Source: Stutzerimonas stutzeri
GTDB taxonomy: Bacteria > Pseudomonadota > Gammaproteobacteria > Pseudomonadales > Pseudomonadaceae
Reading direction: 5' to 3'
Length of the DNA stretch: 64,000 nt
Assembly: GCF_024451105.1 (NCBI RefSeq)
Contig: NZ_JANGEY010000009.1
Coordinates: 62,001 to 126,000 of the forward strand
Shown: positions 28,987 to 42,315 of the stretch, in pieces
Numbering within the stretch: position 1 is the stretch's first letter
Layout: every line of letters begins with the position of its first letter
Position numbers and translations under genes: made by a program
The notes under the pieces: model-generated
Database searches by the model: none
Seen by the model: the letters and a program-made list of their open reading frames with translations, nothing else
What the model was told of the DNA's origin: nothing

Positions 28987-29505
28987 ATGCTGCGCCCCCT
29001 GCTGCTGTCCCTGGCCCTGCTGGCCACCCCGCTGCTGGCCGAGCCGCTGCGCACCCTGAGCTGGGAAGAGCTGATCCCCGAAGGTGCACCGCCGCCGCCG
29101 CCGCCGGTCGCCTTCCACGACCTGTCGCAGCTGGCCGACGCCCTGGCGGCGGAAAGCGGCCCGGCCGCCGCCCAGCAGTCGCCCGCCGCGCCGGTGGTCG
29201 AGGCGCTGGACGGCCAGCGGGTGCGCCTCCCCGGCTACGTGGTGCCGTTGGACATCGATGCCAGCGGCCGGGTCCGCGAATTCCTGCTGGTGCCCTACTT
29301 CGGCGCCTGCATCCACGTGCCGCCGCCGCCCTCCAACCAGATCGTCCACGTGCGCACCGCGCAGGAACTGGCCCTCGACGATCTCTGGCAGCCGTTCTGG
29401 CTGGAAGGCGTGCTGCGCGTCGCGCCGAGCAGCAGCGAGCTGGCCGAGGCCGGCTATCAGCTGCAGGCCGAGCGCATCCGCCCGTATGAACTGCCGCAAG
29501 AATGA
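28987..29505 (+). CDS. exported DUF3299 protein
   Basis: A 172-residue exported protein: the signal peptide ends near LLAEP, followed by WEELIPEG and a run of six prolines. The diagnostic DUF3299 core is LPGYVVPLDIDASGRVREF and PYFGACIHVPPPPSNQIVHV, which contains one Cys and one His that could bind metal. It starts 20 nt after the permease, completing the Zur-boxed operon. The family has no established activity; association with the metal transporter is its main clue. Confidence 0.85.
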   Translation: MLRPLLLSLALLATPLLAEPLRTLSWEELIPEGAPPPPPPVAFHDLSQLADALAAESGPAAAQQSPAAPVVEALDGQRVRLPGYVVPLDIDASGRVREFLLVPYFGACIHVPPPPSNQIVHVRTAQELALDDLWQPFWLEGVLRVAPSSSELAEAGYQLQAERIRPYELPQE

Positions 29506-29536
29506 GGCAACGCACCGATATTCCTGTAGAGCATCC

Positions 29537-29550
29537 TTGAGCTGGATCAA
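29537..29550 (+). promoter_or_regulatory. Anr/Fnr box of oprG
   Basis: TTGAGCTGGATCAA matches TTGAT-N4-ATCAA at nine of ten positions. Its centre is about 41 nt upstream of the start point expected from the -10-like TAGCAT at 29574-29579, the class II activator position for Anr. Confidence 0.8.
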
Positions 29551-29619
29551 CGCAGCGCAAGCTGGCCGACCGCTAGCATAGGCCCCAGTCGATACAGAAC
29601 ATCTGGATGGAGTTCTCCT

Positions 29620-30285
29620 ATGATCCGCAAGACCCTCAGCGCTTCCCTGCTGGCCCTGGCCGTAGCCGCTCCCTTTGCCCAGGCTTACGAGGCCGGCGAC
29701 ATCATCGTGCGCGCCGGTGCCGCCATGGTCGACCCGCGCGAAGACAGCTCGAACATCAAGCTCGACGGTGCCAACAGCGGTCTGAAGGCCTCCCTGGACA
29801 GCGATACCCAGCTGGGCCTGACCGGCACCTACATGCTGACCAACAACATCGGCATCGAACTGCTGGCCGCCACCCCCTTCCAGCACACCATCAGCGTGAA
29901 AGGGCTGGGCAACTTCGCCGACGTCAAGCACCTGCCGCCGACCCTGTCCCTGCAGTACTTCCCGCTGGACAGCAAGTCCGCCGTGCAGCCCTACGTCGGC
30001 GTAGGCCTGAACTACACCACCTTCTTCAGCGAAGATCTGACCGGCGGCATGAAAGGTCTCGGCTTCAGCAGCCTGGAGCTGAAGGACTCCTGGGGCCTGG
30101 CCCTGCAGGCCGGTGCAGACTTCATGCTGACCGACAACATCCTGCTGAACATGGCCGTCTGGCACATCGACATCGACACTACCGCCACCGCCAAGGGCCC
30201 GACCGCTCTGGGCGTCGGCAAGACCAAGGTCGACGTCGACATCGATCCGTGGGTCTACATGGTCGGCCTCGGCTACAAGTTCTGA
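29620..30285 (+). CDS. oprG: outer membrane protein OprG (OmpW family)
   Basis: A 221-residue eight-stranded beta-barrel. The signal peptide is cut after AQA (residue 22), giving YEAGDIIVRAGAAMVDP. OmpW-family marks include LTGTYMLTNNIGIELLAATPF, whose key part is NNIGIELLAATPF, then LPPTLSLQYFP, VQPYVGVGLNYTTFF and the terminal YKF. It is thought to pass small hydrophobic molecules. The Anr box upstream fits the known oxygen-limitation control of oprG in P. aeruginosa. A strong terminator follows. Confidence 0.95.
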   Translation: MIRKTLSASLLALAVAAPFAQAYEAGDIIVRAGAAMVDPREDSSNIKLDGANSGLKASLDSDTQLGLTGTYMLTNNIGIELLAATPFQHTISVKGLGNFADVKHLPPTLSLQYFPLDSKSAVQPYVGVGLNYTTFFSEDLTGGMKGLGFSSLELKDSWGLALQAGADFMLTDNILLNMAVWHIDIDTTATAKGPTALGVGKTKVDVDIDPWVYMVGLGYKF

Positions 30286-30308
30286 TCCCGTCACCCCAGC
30301 GGCGATAG

Positions 30309-30345
30309 AAACGACAAAGGCACCCTCGGGTGCCTTTGTCGTTTT
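30309..30345. terminator. bidirectional intrinsic terminator (oprG / epimerase)
   Basis: AACGACAAAGGCACC (30310-30324), loop CTCG, and GGTGCCTTTGTCGTT (30329-30343), followed by T on the plus strand and flanked by A-rich sequence for the minus strand. A 15-bp perfect stem lies between convergent genes. Confidence 0.88.
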
Positions 30346-30362
30346 CGCCGGCGGCGCGCGCC

Positions 30363-31284
<922 letters not shown>

Positions 31285-31292
<8 letters not shown>

Positions 31293-32169
31293 GGCGATAG
31301 TAGCGGTCCACGACGGCCGGCAGCGCGGCGCGCCAGGCGCGCGGCTTGATGCCGAAAGTGTTGAGGATCTTCCGGCAGGCGAGCACCGCATGCTGCGGCT
31401 CCTCCGGCGCATCGGGACGCTCGGCGTGGGCCTGCGGGGTGAGTTCCTGGGGAATCTCCGGACGATGCCGGCGCGCCTCGGCCAGGGTCGCCTGGCCCAT
31501 GGCCAGGCTGGTGGTCGCCTCGATGCCGCCGTAATGGTAGGTGCCCCACAGCGGCGCATTGCAGTCGAGCTGCTTGAGCACGGCGAGGATCACCCGTGCG
31601 GCATCGTCCACCGGCGTCGGATTGCCGCGCCGGTCGTCGGCGAGGCACAGCGGTTGACCGCTCTCCGCCCACCTGAGCAGACGGCACATGCGCCCGCCCG
31701 GACTCTCGTCGAGCAGCCAGCCGAAACGCAGCAGGACATGCCGCGGACAGATCGCCCGCACGCTCTGCTCGAAGCGCCACAGCGCCTGACCGCGCAGGCT
31801 GAGCGGATGGACGTCGTCCTTCTCGCTGTAGGCGGTGGCGCGCGCGCCGTCGAACACCTTGTAGCTGGAGGGCTGCAGCAGGACGATCTCGTGATGCAGG
31901 CAGAGTTCGGCCAGGCGGTCGATGGCGCGCTCCTGGACGAACAGGCGCTCGGCCTCGACCTGCTCGGCCTGGAACCAGTCGTGGTAGTAGGCCAGGTTGA
32001 CCAGCGCGTCCGGGCGCTGCTCGTCGAGCAGCGCGGTCAGGCTGGCCGGATCCCAGCCCTGCGGGGGCGGCACGGGGGCGAGGAACTCGACGTTCTCCTC
32101 GGCCCCCTGGCGCAGCAGCGCCTGTCCAAGGGCGTTACCGCCGCCCAGCAGCATCAGGCGCATGCGCAT
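31285..32169 (-). CDS. RmlD-like sugar nucleotide-binding protein, apparently lacking YxxxK
   Basis: A 294-residue Rossmann protein resembling dTDP-4-dehydrorhamnose reductase. The nucleotide loop is LMLLGGGNALGQALL and the region LVNLAYYHDW corresponds to the family's VNAAAYT strand. SSYKVFDG and HPLSLRGQALWRFEQ align with the RmlD active-site region, but the Tyr and Lys of YxxxK read as Arg and Leu, so normal reductase chemistry is doubtful. The ATG at 32169 is used; ATG at 32163 is an alternative. It starts 19 nt after ssb and overlaps the epimerase. It may be a regulatory or binding partner of that enzyme. Confidence 0.78.
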
Positions 32170-32188
32170 GGTGATCGCCCGCCTCGGC

Positions 32189-32692
32189 TCAGAACGGGAT
32201 GTCGTCGTCGAAGCTGTCGTAGTCCGGCGCCGGCTGGGCGGCCGGCTGCTGCGGGGCCGGACGCGACTCGCGCGGCGCCTGCTGCTGCGGCTCGCGCGGC
32301 GGGCGCGCCGGACGCTGGGCGTAGTCGCCACCCTCGGCGTTGCCGCCGCGGCTGCCGAGCAGCTGCATCTGGCCGCCCATGTCCACCACGATTTCGGTGG
32401 TGTAGCGGTCCTGGCCGGACTGGTCCTGCCACTTGCGGGTCTGCAGGCGACCCTCGACGTAGACCTGGGAGCCCTTGCGCAGGTATTCGCCAGCGATCTC
32501 GGCGACCTTGCCGAAGAACACCACGCGGTGCCACTCGGTGCGCTCCTGCAGCTGGCCGGTCTGCTTGTCCTTCCAGCTGTCGCTGGTGGCCAGGGTGATG
32601 TTGGTCACCGCATTGCCGTTGGGCAGGTAACGGGTTTCCGGGTCGCCGCCGACGTTACCGATAAGGATTACTTTGTTGACACCACGGGCCAT
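32189..32692 (-). CDS. ssb: single-stranded DNA-binding protein
   Basis: A 167-residue protein with an N-terminal OB fold (residues about 1-110; [20 protein letters not shown] and [19 protein letters not shown]), a Gln/Pro/Arg-rich disordered linker and the acidic tip DDDIPF that recruits repair and replication proteins. It protects ssDNA as a tetramer. It follows the MFS gene by 17 nt and precedes the RmlD-like gene by 19 nt, so it appears to be part of a mixed operon; uvrA is divergent from that operon. Confidence 0.97.
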   Translation of the reverse strand: MARGVNKVILIGNVGGDPETRYLPNGNAVTNITLATSDSWKDKQTGQLQERTEWHRVVFFGKVAEIAGEYLRKGSQVYVEGRLQTRKWQDQSGQDRYTTEIVVDMGGQMQLLGSRGGNAEGGDYAQRPARPPREPQQQAPRESRPAPQQPAAQPAPDYDSFDDDIPF

Positions 32693-32709
32693 GAATCTCT
32701 CCTAAGGCT

Positions 32710-34095
32710 TCAGCACGCCGGCGCCGGGTTGACCAGGCGCTCGATGGACGTGCGATCCACTTGTTGGGCATCCAGCTTGACATAGAGGGCGGCCTCCTCG
32801 GCCACCACGACAGCATCGGCCACGCCGGGAACTGCCTTCAGACGCTCGACCAGCCCGGCCTCGCGCAGGGCCGCGGGGGACAGCGGCAGGCGCAGACTGG
32901 TCACATACGGCGGTTCGCGCATAGTAGCAGCAAACCCCAGCCACAGGGCAGCGAGCAACGCACAGCCGAGGAACACCGCGGCCACCCCGCCCTGCTCGAA
33001 CAGCCAGCCGCCGAGCAGGCCGCCGAGGGCGGCGCCGAGGAACTGGCTGGTCGAGTACACGCCCATCGCGGTGCCCTTGCCGCCGGCCGGAGCCATCTTG
33101 CTGATCAGCGAGGGCAGCGAGGCCTCCAGCAGGTTGAAGGCGGTGAAGAACACCAGGGTGCCGACCACCAGCGCGCTCAGGCCGTCGCCGAAGCGCCAGA
33201 AGAACAGCTCGCAGAGCAGCAGCACGCCGACCGCGCCGACCAGCACCCGGCGCATCTGCCGGCGCCTCTCGCCGTAGATGATGAACGGGATCATCGCGAA
33301 GAAGCCGAGCAGCAGACCGATCAGATACACCCACCAGTGCTCCTCGCGGGGCAGACCGCCCCGCTCGACCAGCGCCAGCGGCAGGGCGACGAAGCTGGCC
33401 ATCAGGATCGCGTGCAGGGCCGCAATGCCGAAATCCAGGCGCAGCAGCTGGCCGTCGCGCAGGGTCGGCCACAGCACCTGGCGCGCCACGCCGGACTCGC
33501 GGTGCTGCAGGCTGCGCGGCGCCCTGGGCACCAGCACGGCGATGATCAGCAAACCGAGCAGGGCCATTCCGGCGGTCGCCCAGAACAGCCCGGACAGGCC
33601 GAAGGCGCGGGTCAGCAGCGGGCCGATCACCATGGCGGCAGCGAACGACAGGCCGATGCTCATGCCGATCATGGCCATGGCCTTGGTGCGGTGCTGCTCG
33701 CGGGTCAGGTCGGAGAGCAGCGCCATCACCGCTGCGGAGATCGCCCCGGCGCCCTGCAGGACGCGTCCGGCGATCACCCCCCAGATGGAGTCGGCGACCG
33801 CCGCCAGCGCCGCGCCGGCGGCGAAGATCAGCAGGCCGACGTAGATCACCGGCAGACGGCCGATGCGGTCGGAGAGGATGCCGAAGGGGATCTGCAGCAC
33901 GGCCTGGGTCAGACCGTACGCGCCGATGGCCAGGCCGATCAGCAGCGGCGTGGCGCCGGCCAGGTCCTGGCCGTAGGTCGCCAGCACCGGCAGCACCATG
34001 AACATGCCGAGCATGCGGAAGGCGAACACCGAGGCCAGGCCGGCAGCCGCGCGCTGCTCGGTCGGACTCATGCGCTCGGAGTGCGGATCGTGCAT
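32710..34095 (-). CDS. MFS exporter with C-terminal YAM domain (YajR-like)
   Basis: A 461-residue transporter: twelve helices (about residues 15-390), with the motif A loop GILSDRIGRLPVI after TM2 and QGAGAISAAVMALLSDLT in TM4-5, then a ferredoxin-like cytosolic domain of about 65 residues (RLPLSPAALREAGLVERLKAVPGVADAVV) that matches the YAM domain of YajR. The substrate is unknown. It starts 129 bp from uvrA, divergently. A TAGAAT -10 with a CGCC discriminator and a T-run lies at 34128-34108 on the minus strand. Confidence 0.88.
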   Translation of the reverse strand: MHDPHSERMSPTEQRAAAGLASVFAFRMLGMFMVLPVLATYGQDLAGATPLLIGLAIGAYGLTQAVLQIPFGILSDRIGRLPVIYVGLLIFAAGAALAAVADSIWGVIAGRVLQGAGAISAAVMALLSDLTREQHRTKAMAMIGMSIGLSFAAAMVIGPLLTRAFGLSGLFWATAGMALLGLLIIAVLVPRAPRSLQHRESGVARQVLWPTLRDGQLLRLDFGIAALHAILMASFVALPLALVERGGLPREEHWWVYLIGLLLGFFAMIPFIIYGERRRQMRRVLVGAVGVLLLCELFFWRFGDGLSALVVGTLVFFTAFNLLEASLPSLISKMAPAGGKGTAMGVYSTSQFLGAALGGLLGGWLFEQGGVAAVFLGCALLAALWLGFAATMREPPYVTSLRLPLSPAALREAGLVERLKAVPGVADAVVVAEEAALYVKLDAQQVDRTSIERLVNPAPAC

Positions 34096-34122
34096 GACTT
34101 CACCTCGAAAAACGGGGGCGCA

Positions 34123-34128
34123 ATTCTA
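34123..34128 (-). promoter_or_regulatory. -10 element of the MFS-ssb operon
   Basis: TAGAAT on the minus strand (34128-34123), followed by tgCGCC and a TTTTT run ending near 34108, 28 nt before the MFS start codon. No good -35 is seen. Confidence 0.5.
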
Positions 34129-34186
34129 GCAGCAGCGCCGCCGTCGGCACAGGCGCGGCGCTTTGCCGCCCGCCTGGCGGCCGCCG

Positions 34187-34192
34187 TATACT
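34187..34192 (+). promoter_or_regulatory. possible -10 element of uvrA
   Basis: TATACT 32 nt before the GTG start, with TTTGCC 19 nt further upstream. No LexA operator (CTG-N10-CAG with an AT-rich centre) is visible in the divergent region 34096-34223. Confidence 0.5.
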
Positions 34193-34223
34193 CCGGGCTT
34201 TCCGCCCGCCATGCGAGAACGCA

Positions 34224-37058
<2,835 letters not shown>

Positions 37059-37085
37059 GCTCTCCACGGAGCGCTCGCCGGGCAA

Positions 37086-37118
37086 GCCAAGGCCGGGTTT
37101 GCAGCGGCCTTGGCGTTT
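37086..37118 (+). terminator. possible terminator of uvrA
   Basis: GCCAAGGCC (37086-37094) and GGCCTTGGC (37106-37114) form a 9-bp stem with an 11-nt loop, followed by only GTTTG. The weak T-run makes this uncertain. Confidence 0.45.
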
Positions 37119-37165
37119 GCGCAAGCCGCCCCCCCTTGGTTCGGACCCGCACGGAAATGCAGGCA

Positions 37166-37192
37166 ACAAAAAACCGGGCACGGGGCCCGGTT
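37166..37192 (-). terminator. terminator of the alpha operon (after rplQ)
   Basis: Minus-strand AACCGGGC, loop cccgt, GCCCGGTT and a run of T residues (37166-37192), 20 nt after the rplQ stop. Strong intrinsic terminator closing the ribosomal superlocus. Confidence 0.9.
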
Positions 37193-37211
37193 TCTTGCAA
37201 CGCTTCCGGTC

Positions 37212-37601
37212 TTACTCGGCAGCTGCTTCCACAGCGCCGCCGATCGGACGGTCGACCAGCTCGACATACGCCATGGGGGCGTTGTCGCCAGCGCGGAAAC
37301 CGCACTTGAGGATGCGCAGGTAGCCGCCCGGACGGTTGGCGTAGCGCTTGCCCAGCTCGTTGAACAGCTTGCCGACAGCCGCCTTGGAACGGGTGCGGTC
37401 GAAAGCCAGACGACGGTTGGCGACGCTGTCTTCCTTGGCCAGGGTGATCAGCGGCTCGGCAACGCGACGCAGCTCCTTCGCCTTGGGCAGGGTGGTCTTG
37501 ATCAGCTCGTGTTCGAACAGCGACACCGCCATGTTCTGGAACATGGCTTTGCGGTGGGCGCTGGTGCGGCTCAGGTGACGGCCACTTTTACGATGACGCA
37601 T
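37212..37601 (-). CDS. rplQ: 50S ribosomal protein L17
   Basis: A 129-residue large-subunit protein lining the exit-tunnel side. [20 protein letters not shown] at the N-terminus, and DRPIGG near the end, identify it. It is the last gene of the alpha operon, 45 nt after rpoA, and is followed by a strong terminator. The Ala-rich end EAAAE is a short acidic tail common in pseudomonads. Confidence 0.98.
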   Translation of the reverse strand: MRHRKSGRHLSRTSAHRKAMFQNMAVSLFEHELIKTTLPKAKELRRVAEPLITLAKEDSVANRRLAFDRTRSKAAVGKLFNELGKRYANRPGGYLRILKCGFRAGDNAPMAYVELVDRPIGGAVEAAAE

Positions 37602-37646
37602 GATTGAAATTCCTTACCAAACCTAGAGTTCGGTTATCAGGGACGA

Positions 37647-38648
37647 TCAGGCAGTCGCCTTGTCATCCTTTTTCAGACTTGCCGGCGGCCAGTTGTCGAG
37701 GCGCATGCCGAGGGAAAGACCGCGGGAAGCCAGAACGTCCTTGATCTCGGTCAGGGACTTCTTGCCCAGGTTCGGCGTCTTGAGCAGCTCCACTTCGGTG
37801 CGCTGGATCAGGTCACCGATGTAGTAGATGTTCTCGGCCTTCAGGCAGTTGGCCGAACGCACGGTCAGTTCCAGATCGTCGACGGGGCGCAGCAGGATCG
37901 GATCGATCTCGTCTTCCTGCTCTTCCACCACCGGAGCGCTGTCACCCTTGAGGTCGACGAACGCGGCCAGCTGCTGCTGCAGGATGGTCGCGGCACGACG
38001 GATGGCCTCTTCGGGATCGAGGGTGCCGTTGGTTTCCAGGTCGAGGACCAGCTTGTCCAGGTTGGTACGCTGCTCGACACGGGCGCTTTCCACCACGTAG
38101 GCCAGGCGACGGACCGGGCTGAACGAGGCGTCGAGCTGGAGGCGGCCGATCGAACGGCTCTCGTCCTCGTCGCTCTGGCGGGCGTCGGCCGGCTCGTAGC
38201 CACGGCCGCGCGCCACCTTCAGACGCATGTTCAGGGCACCGTTGTCCGCCAGATTGGCGATCACGTGGTCACCGTTCACGATCTCGACATCGTGATCCAG
38301 CTGAATGTCGGCAGCGGTGACCACGCCCGGACCCTTCTTGGACAGGGTCAGCGTCACTTCATCACGACCGTGCAGCTTGATGGCCAGGCCTTTCAGGTTG
38401 AGCAGGATCTCGATGACGTCTTCCTGCACACCCTCGATGGCGCTGTACTCATGGAGTACGCCATCGATTTCAGCCTCAACCACTGCGCAGCCAGGCATGG
38501 AGGACAACAGGATGCGACGCAGCGCGTTGCCCAGTGTGTGACCAAAACCGCGCTCGAGAGGCTCGAGCGTGATCTTGGCGCGGGTCGGGCTGACCACCTG
38601 CACGTCGATGTGACGGGGGGTCAGAAACTCATTTACCGAACTCTGCAT
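37647..38648 (-). CDS. rpoA: RNA polymerase alpha subunit
   Basis: A 333-residue subunit. The N-terminal domain (about 1-235; [23 protein letters not shown], key run [12 protein letters not shown]) dimerises and nucleates RNA polymerase assembly. The flexible linker is acidic ([12 protein letters not shown]). The C-terminal domain (about 250-320; [20 protein letters not shown]) binds UP elements and activators. It lies between rpsD and rplQ in the alpha operon. Confidence 0.98.
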   Translation of the reverse strand: MQSSVNEFLTPRHIDVQVVSPTRAKITLEPLERGFGHTLGNALRRILLSSMPGCAVVEAEIDGVLHEYSAIEGVQEDVIEILLNLKGLAIKLHGRDEVTLTLSKKGPGVVTAADIQLDHDVEIVNGDHVIANLADNGALNMRLKVARGRGYEPADARQSDEDESRSIGRLQLDASFSPVRRLAYVVESARVEQRTNLDKLVLDLETNGTLDPEEAIRRAATILQQQLAAFVDLKGDSAPVVEEQEDEIDPILLRPVDDLELTVRSANCLKAENIYYIGDLIQRTEVELLKTPNLGKKSLTEIKDVLASRGLSLGMRLDNWPPASLKKDDKATA

Positions 38649-38670
38649 GGATGCACCTATTTTCTAGCTC

Positions 38671-39291
38671 TTACTTGGAGTAGAGCTCGACAATCAGGTT
38701 TTCGTTGATGTCAGCGGACAGGTCGCTGCGAGCCGGCACGCTCTTGAACACGCCGGACTTCTTCTCGGCATCAACTTCCACCCACTCGACGCGGCCGCGC
38801 TGGGCACACAGCTCGAGAGCCTGGGCGATGCGCAGCTGGTTCTTGGCCTTCTCGCGGACGGCGACGACGTCACCGGCCTTGACCTGGTAAGACGGGATGT
38901 TGACGGTCTGACCGTTGACGGTGATGGCCTTGTGCGAAACCAGCTGGCGGGACTCGGCGCGGGTGGCACCGAAGCCCATGCGGTAGACGACGTTGTCCAG
39001 ACGGCACTCGAGCAGCTGCAGCAGGTTCTCGCCGGTGGAGCCCTTGCGACGGGTGGCTTCCTTGTAGTAGCCGCTGAACTGACGCTCCAGCACGCCGTAG
39101 ATGCGGCGGACCTTCTGCTTCTCGCGCAGCTGGCTGCCGTACTCGGACAGGCGACCACGGCGCTGGCCATGGATCCCCGGAGCGGATTCGATGTTGCACT
39201 TGGATTCCAGAGCGCGAGCGCCGCTCTTCAGGAACAGGTCAGTGCCTTCGCGACGGGACAGTTTGCATTTCGGACCAATGTAACGAGCCAT
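38671..39291 (-). CDS. rpsD: 30S ribosomal protein S4
   Basis: A 206-residue primary 16S rRNA-binding protein. [20 protein letters not shown] and the S4 RNA-binding domain ([38 protein letters not shown]) are clear. There is no N-terminal CxxC zinc site, so it is the zinc-free type. In E. coli S4 is the translational repressor of the alpha operon; the same role is likely here. Confidence 0.98.
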   Translation of the reverse strand: MARYIGPKCKLSRREGTDLFLKSGARALESKCNIESAPGIHGQRRGRLSEYGSQLREKQKVRRIYGVLERQFSGYYKEATRRKGSTGENLLQLLECRLDNVVYRMGFGATRAESRQLVSHKAITVNGQTVNIPSYQVKAGDVVAVREKAKNQLRIAQALELCAQRGRVEWVEVDAEKKSGVFKSVPARSDLSADINENLIVELYSK

Positions 39292-39307
39292 TCTTCACTG
39301 TCTCCTA

Positions 39308-39697
39308 TTACACGCGACGCTTCTTCGGCGGACGGCACCCGTTGTGCGGGATCGGCGTCACGTCGGTGATGCTGGCAATCTTGTAACCGCAGGCGTTCAG
39401 GGCACGCACGGCGGACTCACGACCCGGGCCCGGACCCTTGACGTTGACGTCGAGGTTCTTCAGGCCGTACTCCAGAGCGGCCTGACCGGCACGCTCGGCC
39501 GCCACCTGGGCAGCGAACGGAGTGCTCTTGCGCGAGCCGCGGAAACCGGAACCACCCGAGGTCGCCCAGGACAGCGCGTTGCCCTGACGGTCGGTGATGG
39601 TCACGATGGTGTTGTTGAAGGACGCGTGGATGTGGGCGATGCCATCAACCACCGTCTTTTTGACTTTCTTGCGAGGACGAGCAGCAGGTTTTGCCAT
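39308..39697 (-). CDS. rpsK: 30S ribosomal protein S11
   Basis: A 129-residue platform protein. [39 protein letters not shown] and the C-terminal [18 protein letters not shown] are hallmark stretches. The basic N-terminus ARPRKKVKK is disordered until bound to rRNA. Second gene of the alpha operon. Confidence 0.98.
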   Translation of the reverse strand: MAKPAARPRKKVKKTVVDGIAHIHASFNNTIVTITDRQGNALSWATSGGSGFRGSRKSTPFAAQVAAERAGQAALEYGLKNLDVNVKGPGPGRESAVRALNACGYKIASITDVTPIPHNGCRPPKKRRV

Positions 39698-39727
39698 GAC
39701 TATATTCCTGTCGATTCGCGGATGCGA

Positions 39728-40084
39728 TTACTTGCGGATCGGCTTGCGCGGACCCTTGCGGGTGCGGGCGTTGGTCTTGGTGCGCTGGCCATGAACCGGC
39801 AGGCCGCGACGGTGACGCAGGCCGCGGTAGCAGCCGAGGTCCATCAGGCGCTTGATGTTCATGTTGATTTCGCGGCGCAGGTCACCTTCGGTGGTGAACT
39901 TGGCCACTTCGCCACGCAGCTGCTCGATCTGCTCGTCGGACAGATCCTTGATTTTCGCCGCCGGGTTGACGCCGGTGGCGGCGCAGATGTTCTGCGCGGT
40001 GGTGCGACCGATACCGTAGATATAGGTCAGCGAGATAACAGTGTGTTTGTTATCCGGAATGTTGACGCCTGCAATACGGGCCAT
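39728..40084 (-). CDS. rpsM: 30S ribosomal protein S13
   Basis: A 118-residue head protein that contacts L5 and P-site t[23 protein letters not shown], the helix-two-turn-helix [19 protein letters not shown] and the basic tail [16 protein letters not shown] identify it. First gene of the alpha operon, with its own promoter upstream (40142-40170) and GGAG 9 nt before the start. Confidence 0.98.
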   Translation of the reverse strand: MARIAGVNIPDNKHTVISLTYIYGIGRTTAQNICAATGVNPAAKIKDLSDEQIEQLRGEVAKFTTEGDLRREINMNIKRLMDLGCYRGLRHRRGLPVHGQRTKTNARTRKGPRKPIRK

Positions 40085-40141
40085 TCAGAAAAACTCCAAG
40101 TGACAGCTATCCGCGCCCCGGAAGCCAAGAAAAGGGCGAGG

Positions 40142-40170
40142 ATATTAACGCTGTAGTAACAAATAATCAA
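40142..40170 (-). promoter_or_regulatory. alpha operon promoter
   Basis: Minus-strand TTGATT (40170-40165), exactly 17 nt, TAATAT (40147-40142), followed by cctCGCCcTTTT. The start point would lie about 50 nt before rpsM. It abuts the terminator at 40171-40194. Confidence 0.78.
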
Positions 40171-40195
40171 CCCGGCAGCACACTAGCTGCCGGGC
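40171..40195 (-). terminator. terminator-like hairpin after rpmJ
   Basis: CCCGGCAGC (minus strand), loop tagtgt, GCTGCCGGG, followed by TTGATTATTTG, which is T-rich but interrupted. It would partly end spc-operon transcription just before the alpha promoter. Confidence 0.6.
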
Positions 40196-40212
40196 TGGTT
40201 CGCGGATCACAC

Positions 40213-40329
40213 TCAGCCTTGGCGCTGCTTGTGGCGCGGCTCCGCGCTGCAGATCACGCGCACGACGCCTTCACGGCGAACGATCTTGCAGTTGCGGCAC
40301 AGCTTCTTGACCGATGCACGAACTTTCAT
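40213..40329 (-). CDS. rpmJ: 50S ribosomal protein L36
   Basis: A 38-residue protein; translation of the minus strand gives [20 protein letters not shown] and a C-terminal half ending RHKQRQG. The zinc set C11, C14, C27 and H32 is complete, so this is the zinc-containing (C+) paralogue. It lies 28 nt after secY, the usual last position of the spc operon. Confidence 0.97.
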   Translation of the reverse strand: MKVRASVKKLCRNCKIVRREGVVRVICSAEPRHKQRQG

Positions 40330-40357
40330 CAGTAACTCCTCGAACCTTACGGGACGG

Positions 40358-41686
40358 TCAGCGCAGCATGCCGCCGCCGTAGCCCTTCAGGTTGGCTTTC
40401 TTCATCAGGGAATCGTACTGGTGCGAAACGAGGTGCGATTGTACTTGGGACATGAAGTCCATCACAACGACCACGACGATCAGCAACGAGGTCCCGCCAA
40501 GGTAGAACGGCACGTTGGCCGCCACCACCAGGAACTGGGGAAGCAGGCACACGGCCGTCATGTACAGAGCACCGAACATGGTCAAGCGGGTCAGAACGCC
40601 ATCGATGTAGCGCGCCGACTGCTCGCCGGGACGGATACCCGGAATGAAGGCACCGGACTTCTTCAGGTTTTCCGCCACGTCCTTCGGGTTGAACATCAGC
40701 GCCGTGTAGAAGAAGCAGAAGAAGATGATCCCTGCACTAAACAGCAGAATGTTCAACGGCTGGCCGGGAGCGATCGCCTGGGCGACGTCCTGCATCCAGC
40801 CCATGCCTTCGCCCTGGCCGAACCAGGCGCCCAGGGAGGCCGGGAACAGCAGGATGCTGCTGGCGAAGATCGCCGGAATCACCCCGGCCATGTTCACCTT
40901 CAGCGGCAGGTGGCTGGTCTGCGCCGCGAAGACCTTGCGGCCCTGCTGACGCTTGGCGTAGTGCACCGCGATGCGGCGCTGGCCACGCTCGATGAACACC
41001 ACGAAACCGATGATCGCGACAGCCAGCAGACCGATGGCGATCAAGGCGAAGATGTTGATATCGCCCTGGCGAGCAGACTCGAAGGACTGCCCGATCGCCG
41101 ACGGCAGGCCGGCGACGATACCGGCGAAGATCAGCATCGAGATGCCGTTGCCGATACCGCGCTCGGTGATCTGCTCGCCCAGCCACATCATGAACATCGC
41201 CCCCGCCACGAAGGTGGTGACGGCCACGAAATGGAAGCCGAAATCGGTGCTGAAGGCCACACCCTGACTGGCCAGACCAACGGACATGCCGATGGCCTGG
41301 ACCAGCGCCAGGGCAACAGTGCCGTAGCGGGTGTACTGGCTGATCTTGCGTCGACCAGCCTCACCTTCCTTCTTCAACTGCTCCAGCTGCGGGCTGACCG
41401 CGGTCATGAGCTGCATGATGATCGACGCCGAGATGTACGGCATGATCCCCAGCGCAAAGATGCTCATGCGCTCCAGCGCGCCGCCAGAAAACATGTTGAA
41501 CAGGCTAAGAATGGTCCCCTCGTTCTGCCGGAACAGCTCGGCCAGCCGGTCGGGATTGATGCCGGGCACCGGGATGTGCGCGCCGATCCGATAGACGATG
41601 ATCGCCATGAACAGGAAACGCAAACGAGCCCAGAGCTCGGACAGCCCGCCATTGCTGAGCGCGGAGAGAGCACCTTGCTTAGCCAT
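40358..41686 (-). CDS. secY: preprotein translocase subunit SecY
   Basis: A 442-residue, ten-helix core of the Sec channel. [29 protein letters not shown] marks the start (key run [11 protein letters not shown]), with the plug helix near [20 protein letters not shown] and the cytosolic loop [14 protein letters not shown] that contacts the ribosome. The ATG directly follows the rplO stop (no gap). Embedded in the spc operon as in other proteobacteria. Confidence 0.98.
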   Translation of the reverse strand: MAKQGALSALSNGGLSELWARLRFLFMAIIVYRIGAHIPVPGINPDRLAELFRQNEGTILSLFNMFSGGALERMSIFALGIMPYISASIIMQLMTAVSPQLEQLKKEGEAGRRKISQYTRYGTVALALVQAIGMSVGLASQGVAFSTDFGFHFVAVTTFVAGAMFMMWLGEQITERGIGNGISMLIFAGIVAGLPSAIGQSFESARQGDINIFALIAIGLLAVAIIGFVVFIERGQRRIAVHYAKRQQGRKVFAAQTSHLPLKVNMAGVIPAIFASSILLFPASLGAWFGQGEGMGWMQDVAQAIAPGQPLNILLFSAGIIFFCFFYTALMFNPKDVAENLKKSGAFIPGIRPGEQSARYIDGVLTRLTMFGALYMTAVCLLPQFLVVAANVPFYLGGTSLLIVVVVVMDFMSQVQSHLVSHQYDSLMKKANLKGYGGGMLR

Positions 41687-42127
41687 TTAGTCCTCGATTT
41701 TGCCGCCAGCTGCTTCGATGGCCGCGCGAGCACCCTTGGTGACCGCGATGCCTTTCAGGGTGACCGCACGAGCAACCTCGCCGGACAGCATGACTTTCAC
41801 ACGCTGCACGTTCTGGTTGATCACGTTGGCATCCTTCAGCGCCTGCAGGGTGACGACATCACCCTCGACCTTGGCCAGTTCGGAGGTGCGCACTTCCGCA
41901 CGATCCATGGCCTTCAGCGAGGTGAAGCCGAACTTCGGCAGACGACGGTGCAGCGGCTGCTGACCACCCTCGAAGCCCGGAGCGATCTTGCCGCCGGAAC
42001 GGGAAGTCTGGCCCTTGTGGCCGCGACCACCGGTCTTGCCCAGGCCGCTGCCGATGCCGCGACCCGGACGATGCTTCTCGCGACGGGCGCCCGGAGCCGA
42101 GCGCAGGTCGTTCAGTTGCATGGTCAT
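41687..42127 (-). CDS. rplO: 50S ribosomal protein L15
   Basis: An L15 of 146 residues if ATG 42127 is used, or 144 from ATG 42121 ([16 protein letters not shown]), the start I remember for pseudomonads. GGAGG lies 8 nt before the first ATG and 14 nt before the second, so spacing favours 42127 here. The Gly/Arg-rich [20 protein letters not shown] and the C-terminal [15 protein letters not shown] are diagnostic. The ribosome-binding site is inside the end of rpmD. Confidence 0.96.
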   Translation of the reverse strand: MTMQLNDLRSAPGARREKHRPGRGIGSGLGKTGGRGHKGQTSRSGGKIAPGFEGGQQPLHRRLPKFGFTSLKAMDRAEVRTSELAKVEGDVVTLQALKDANVINQNVQRVKVMLSGEVARAVTLKGIAVTKGARAAIEAAGGKIED

Positions 42128-42130
42128 GGA

Positions 42131-42313
42131 TTAACCCTCCACACGCAGCAGGTAGTAGGCCTTGTTGATCATCCCGCGGTTTTCCGGGGTGTCCAGGACT
42201 TCTACGGTGTGGTTGATGCGACGCAGGCCGAGGCCCTTGACGCACGCCTTGTGGTTGGCCAGACGGCCGTTCACGCTCTTGATCAGCGTGACCTTGATCT
42301 TGGCATTCGACAT
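42131..42313 (-). CDS. rpmD: 50S ribosomal protein L30
   Basis: A 60-residue protein: [40 protein letters not shown] and [13 protein letters not shown] are the full length of the family. It starts 2 nt after rpsE and ends 3 nt before rplO. Its last codons supply the rplO ribosome-binding site. Confidence 0.97.
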   Translation of the reverse strand: MSNAKIKVTLIKSVNGRLANHKACVKGLGLRRINHTVEVLDTPENRGMINKAYYLLRVEG

Positions 42314-42315
42314 GA

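Noticed and set aside
34096-34223. LexA (SOS) operator between the MFS gene and uvrA
   Set aside because: No CTG-N10-CAG with an AT-rich centre is found in the divergent region.
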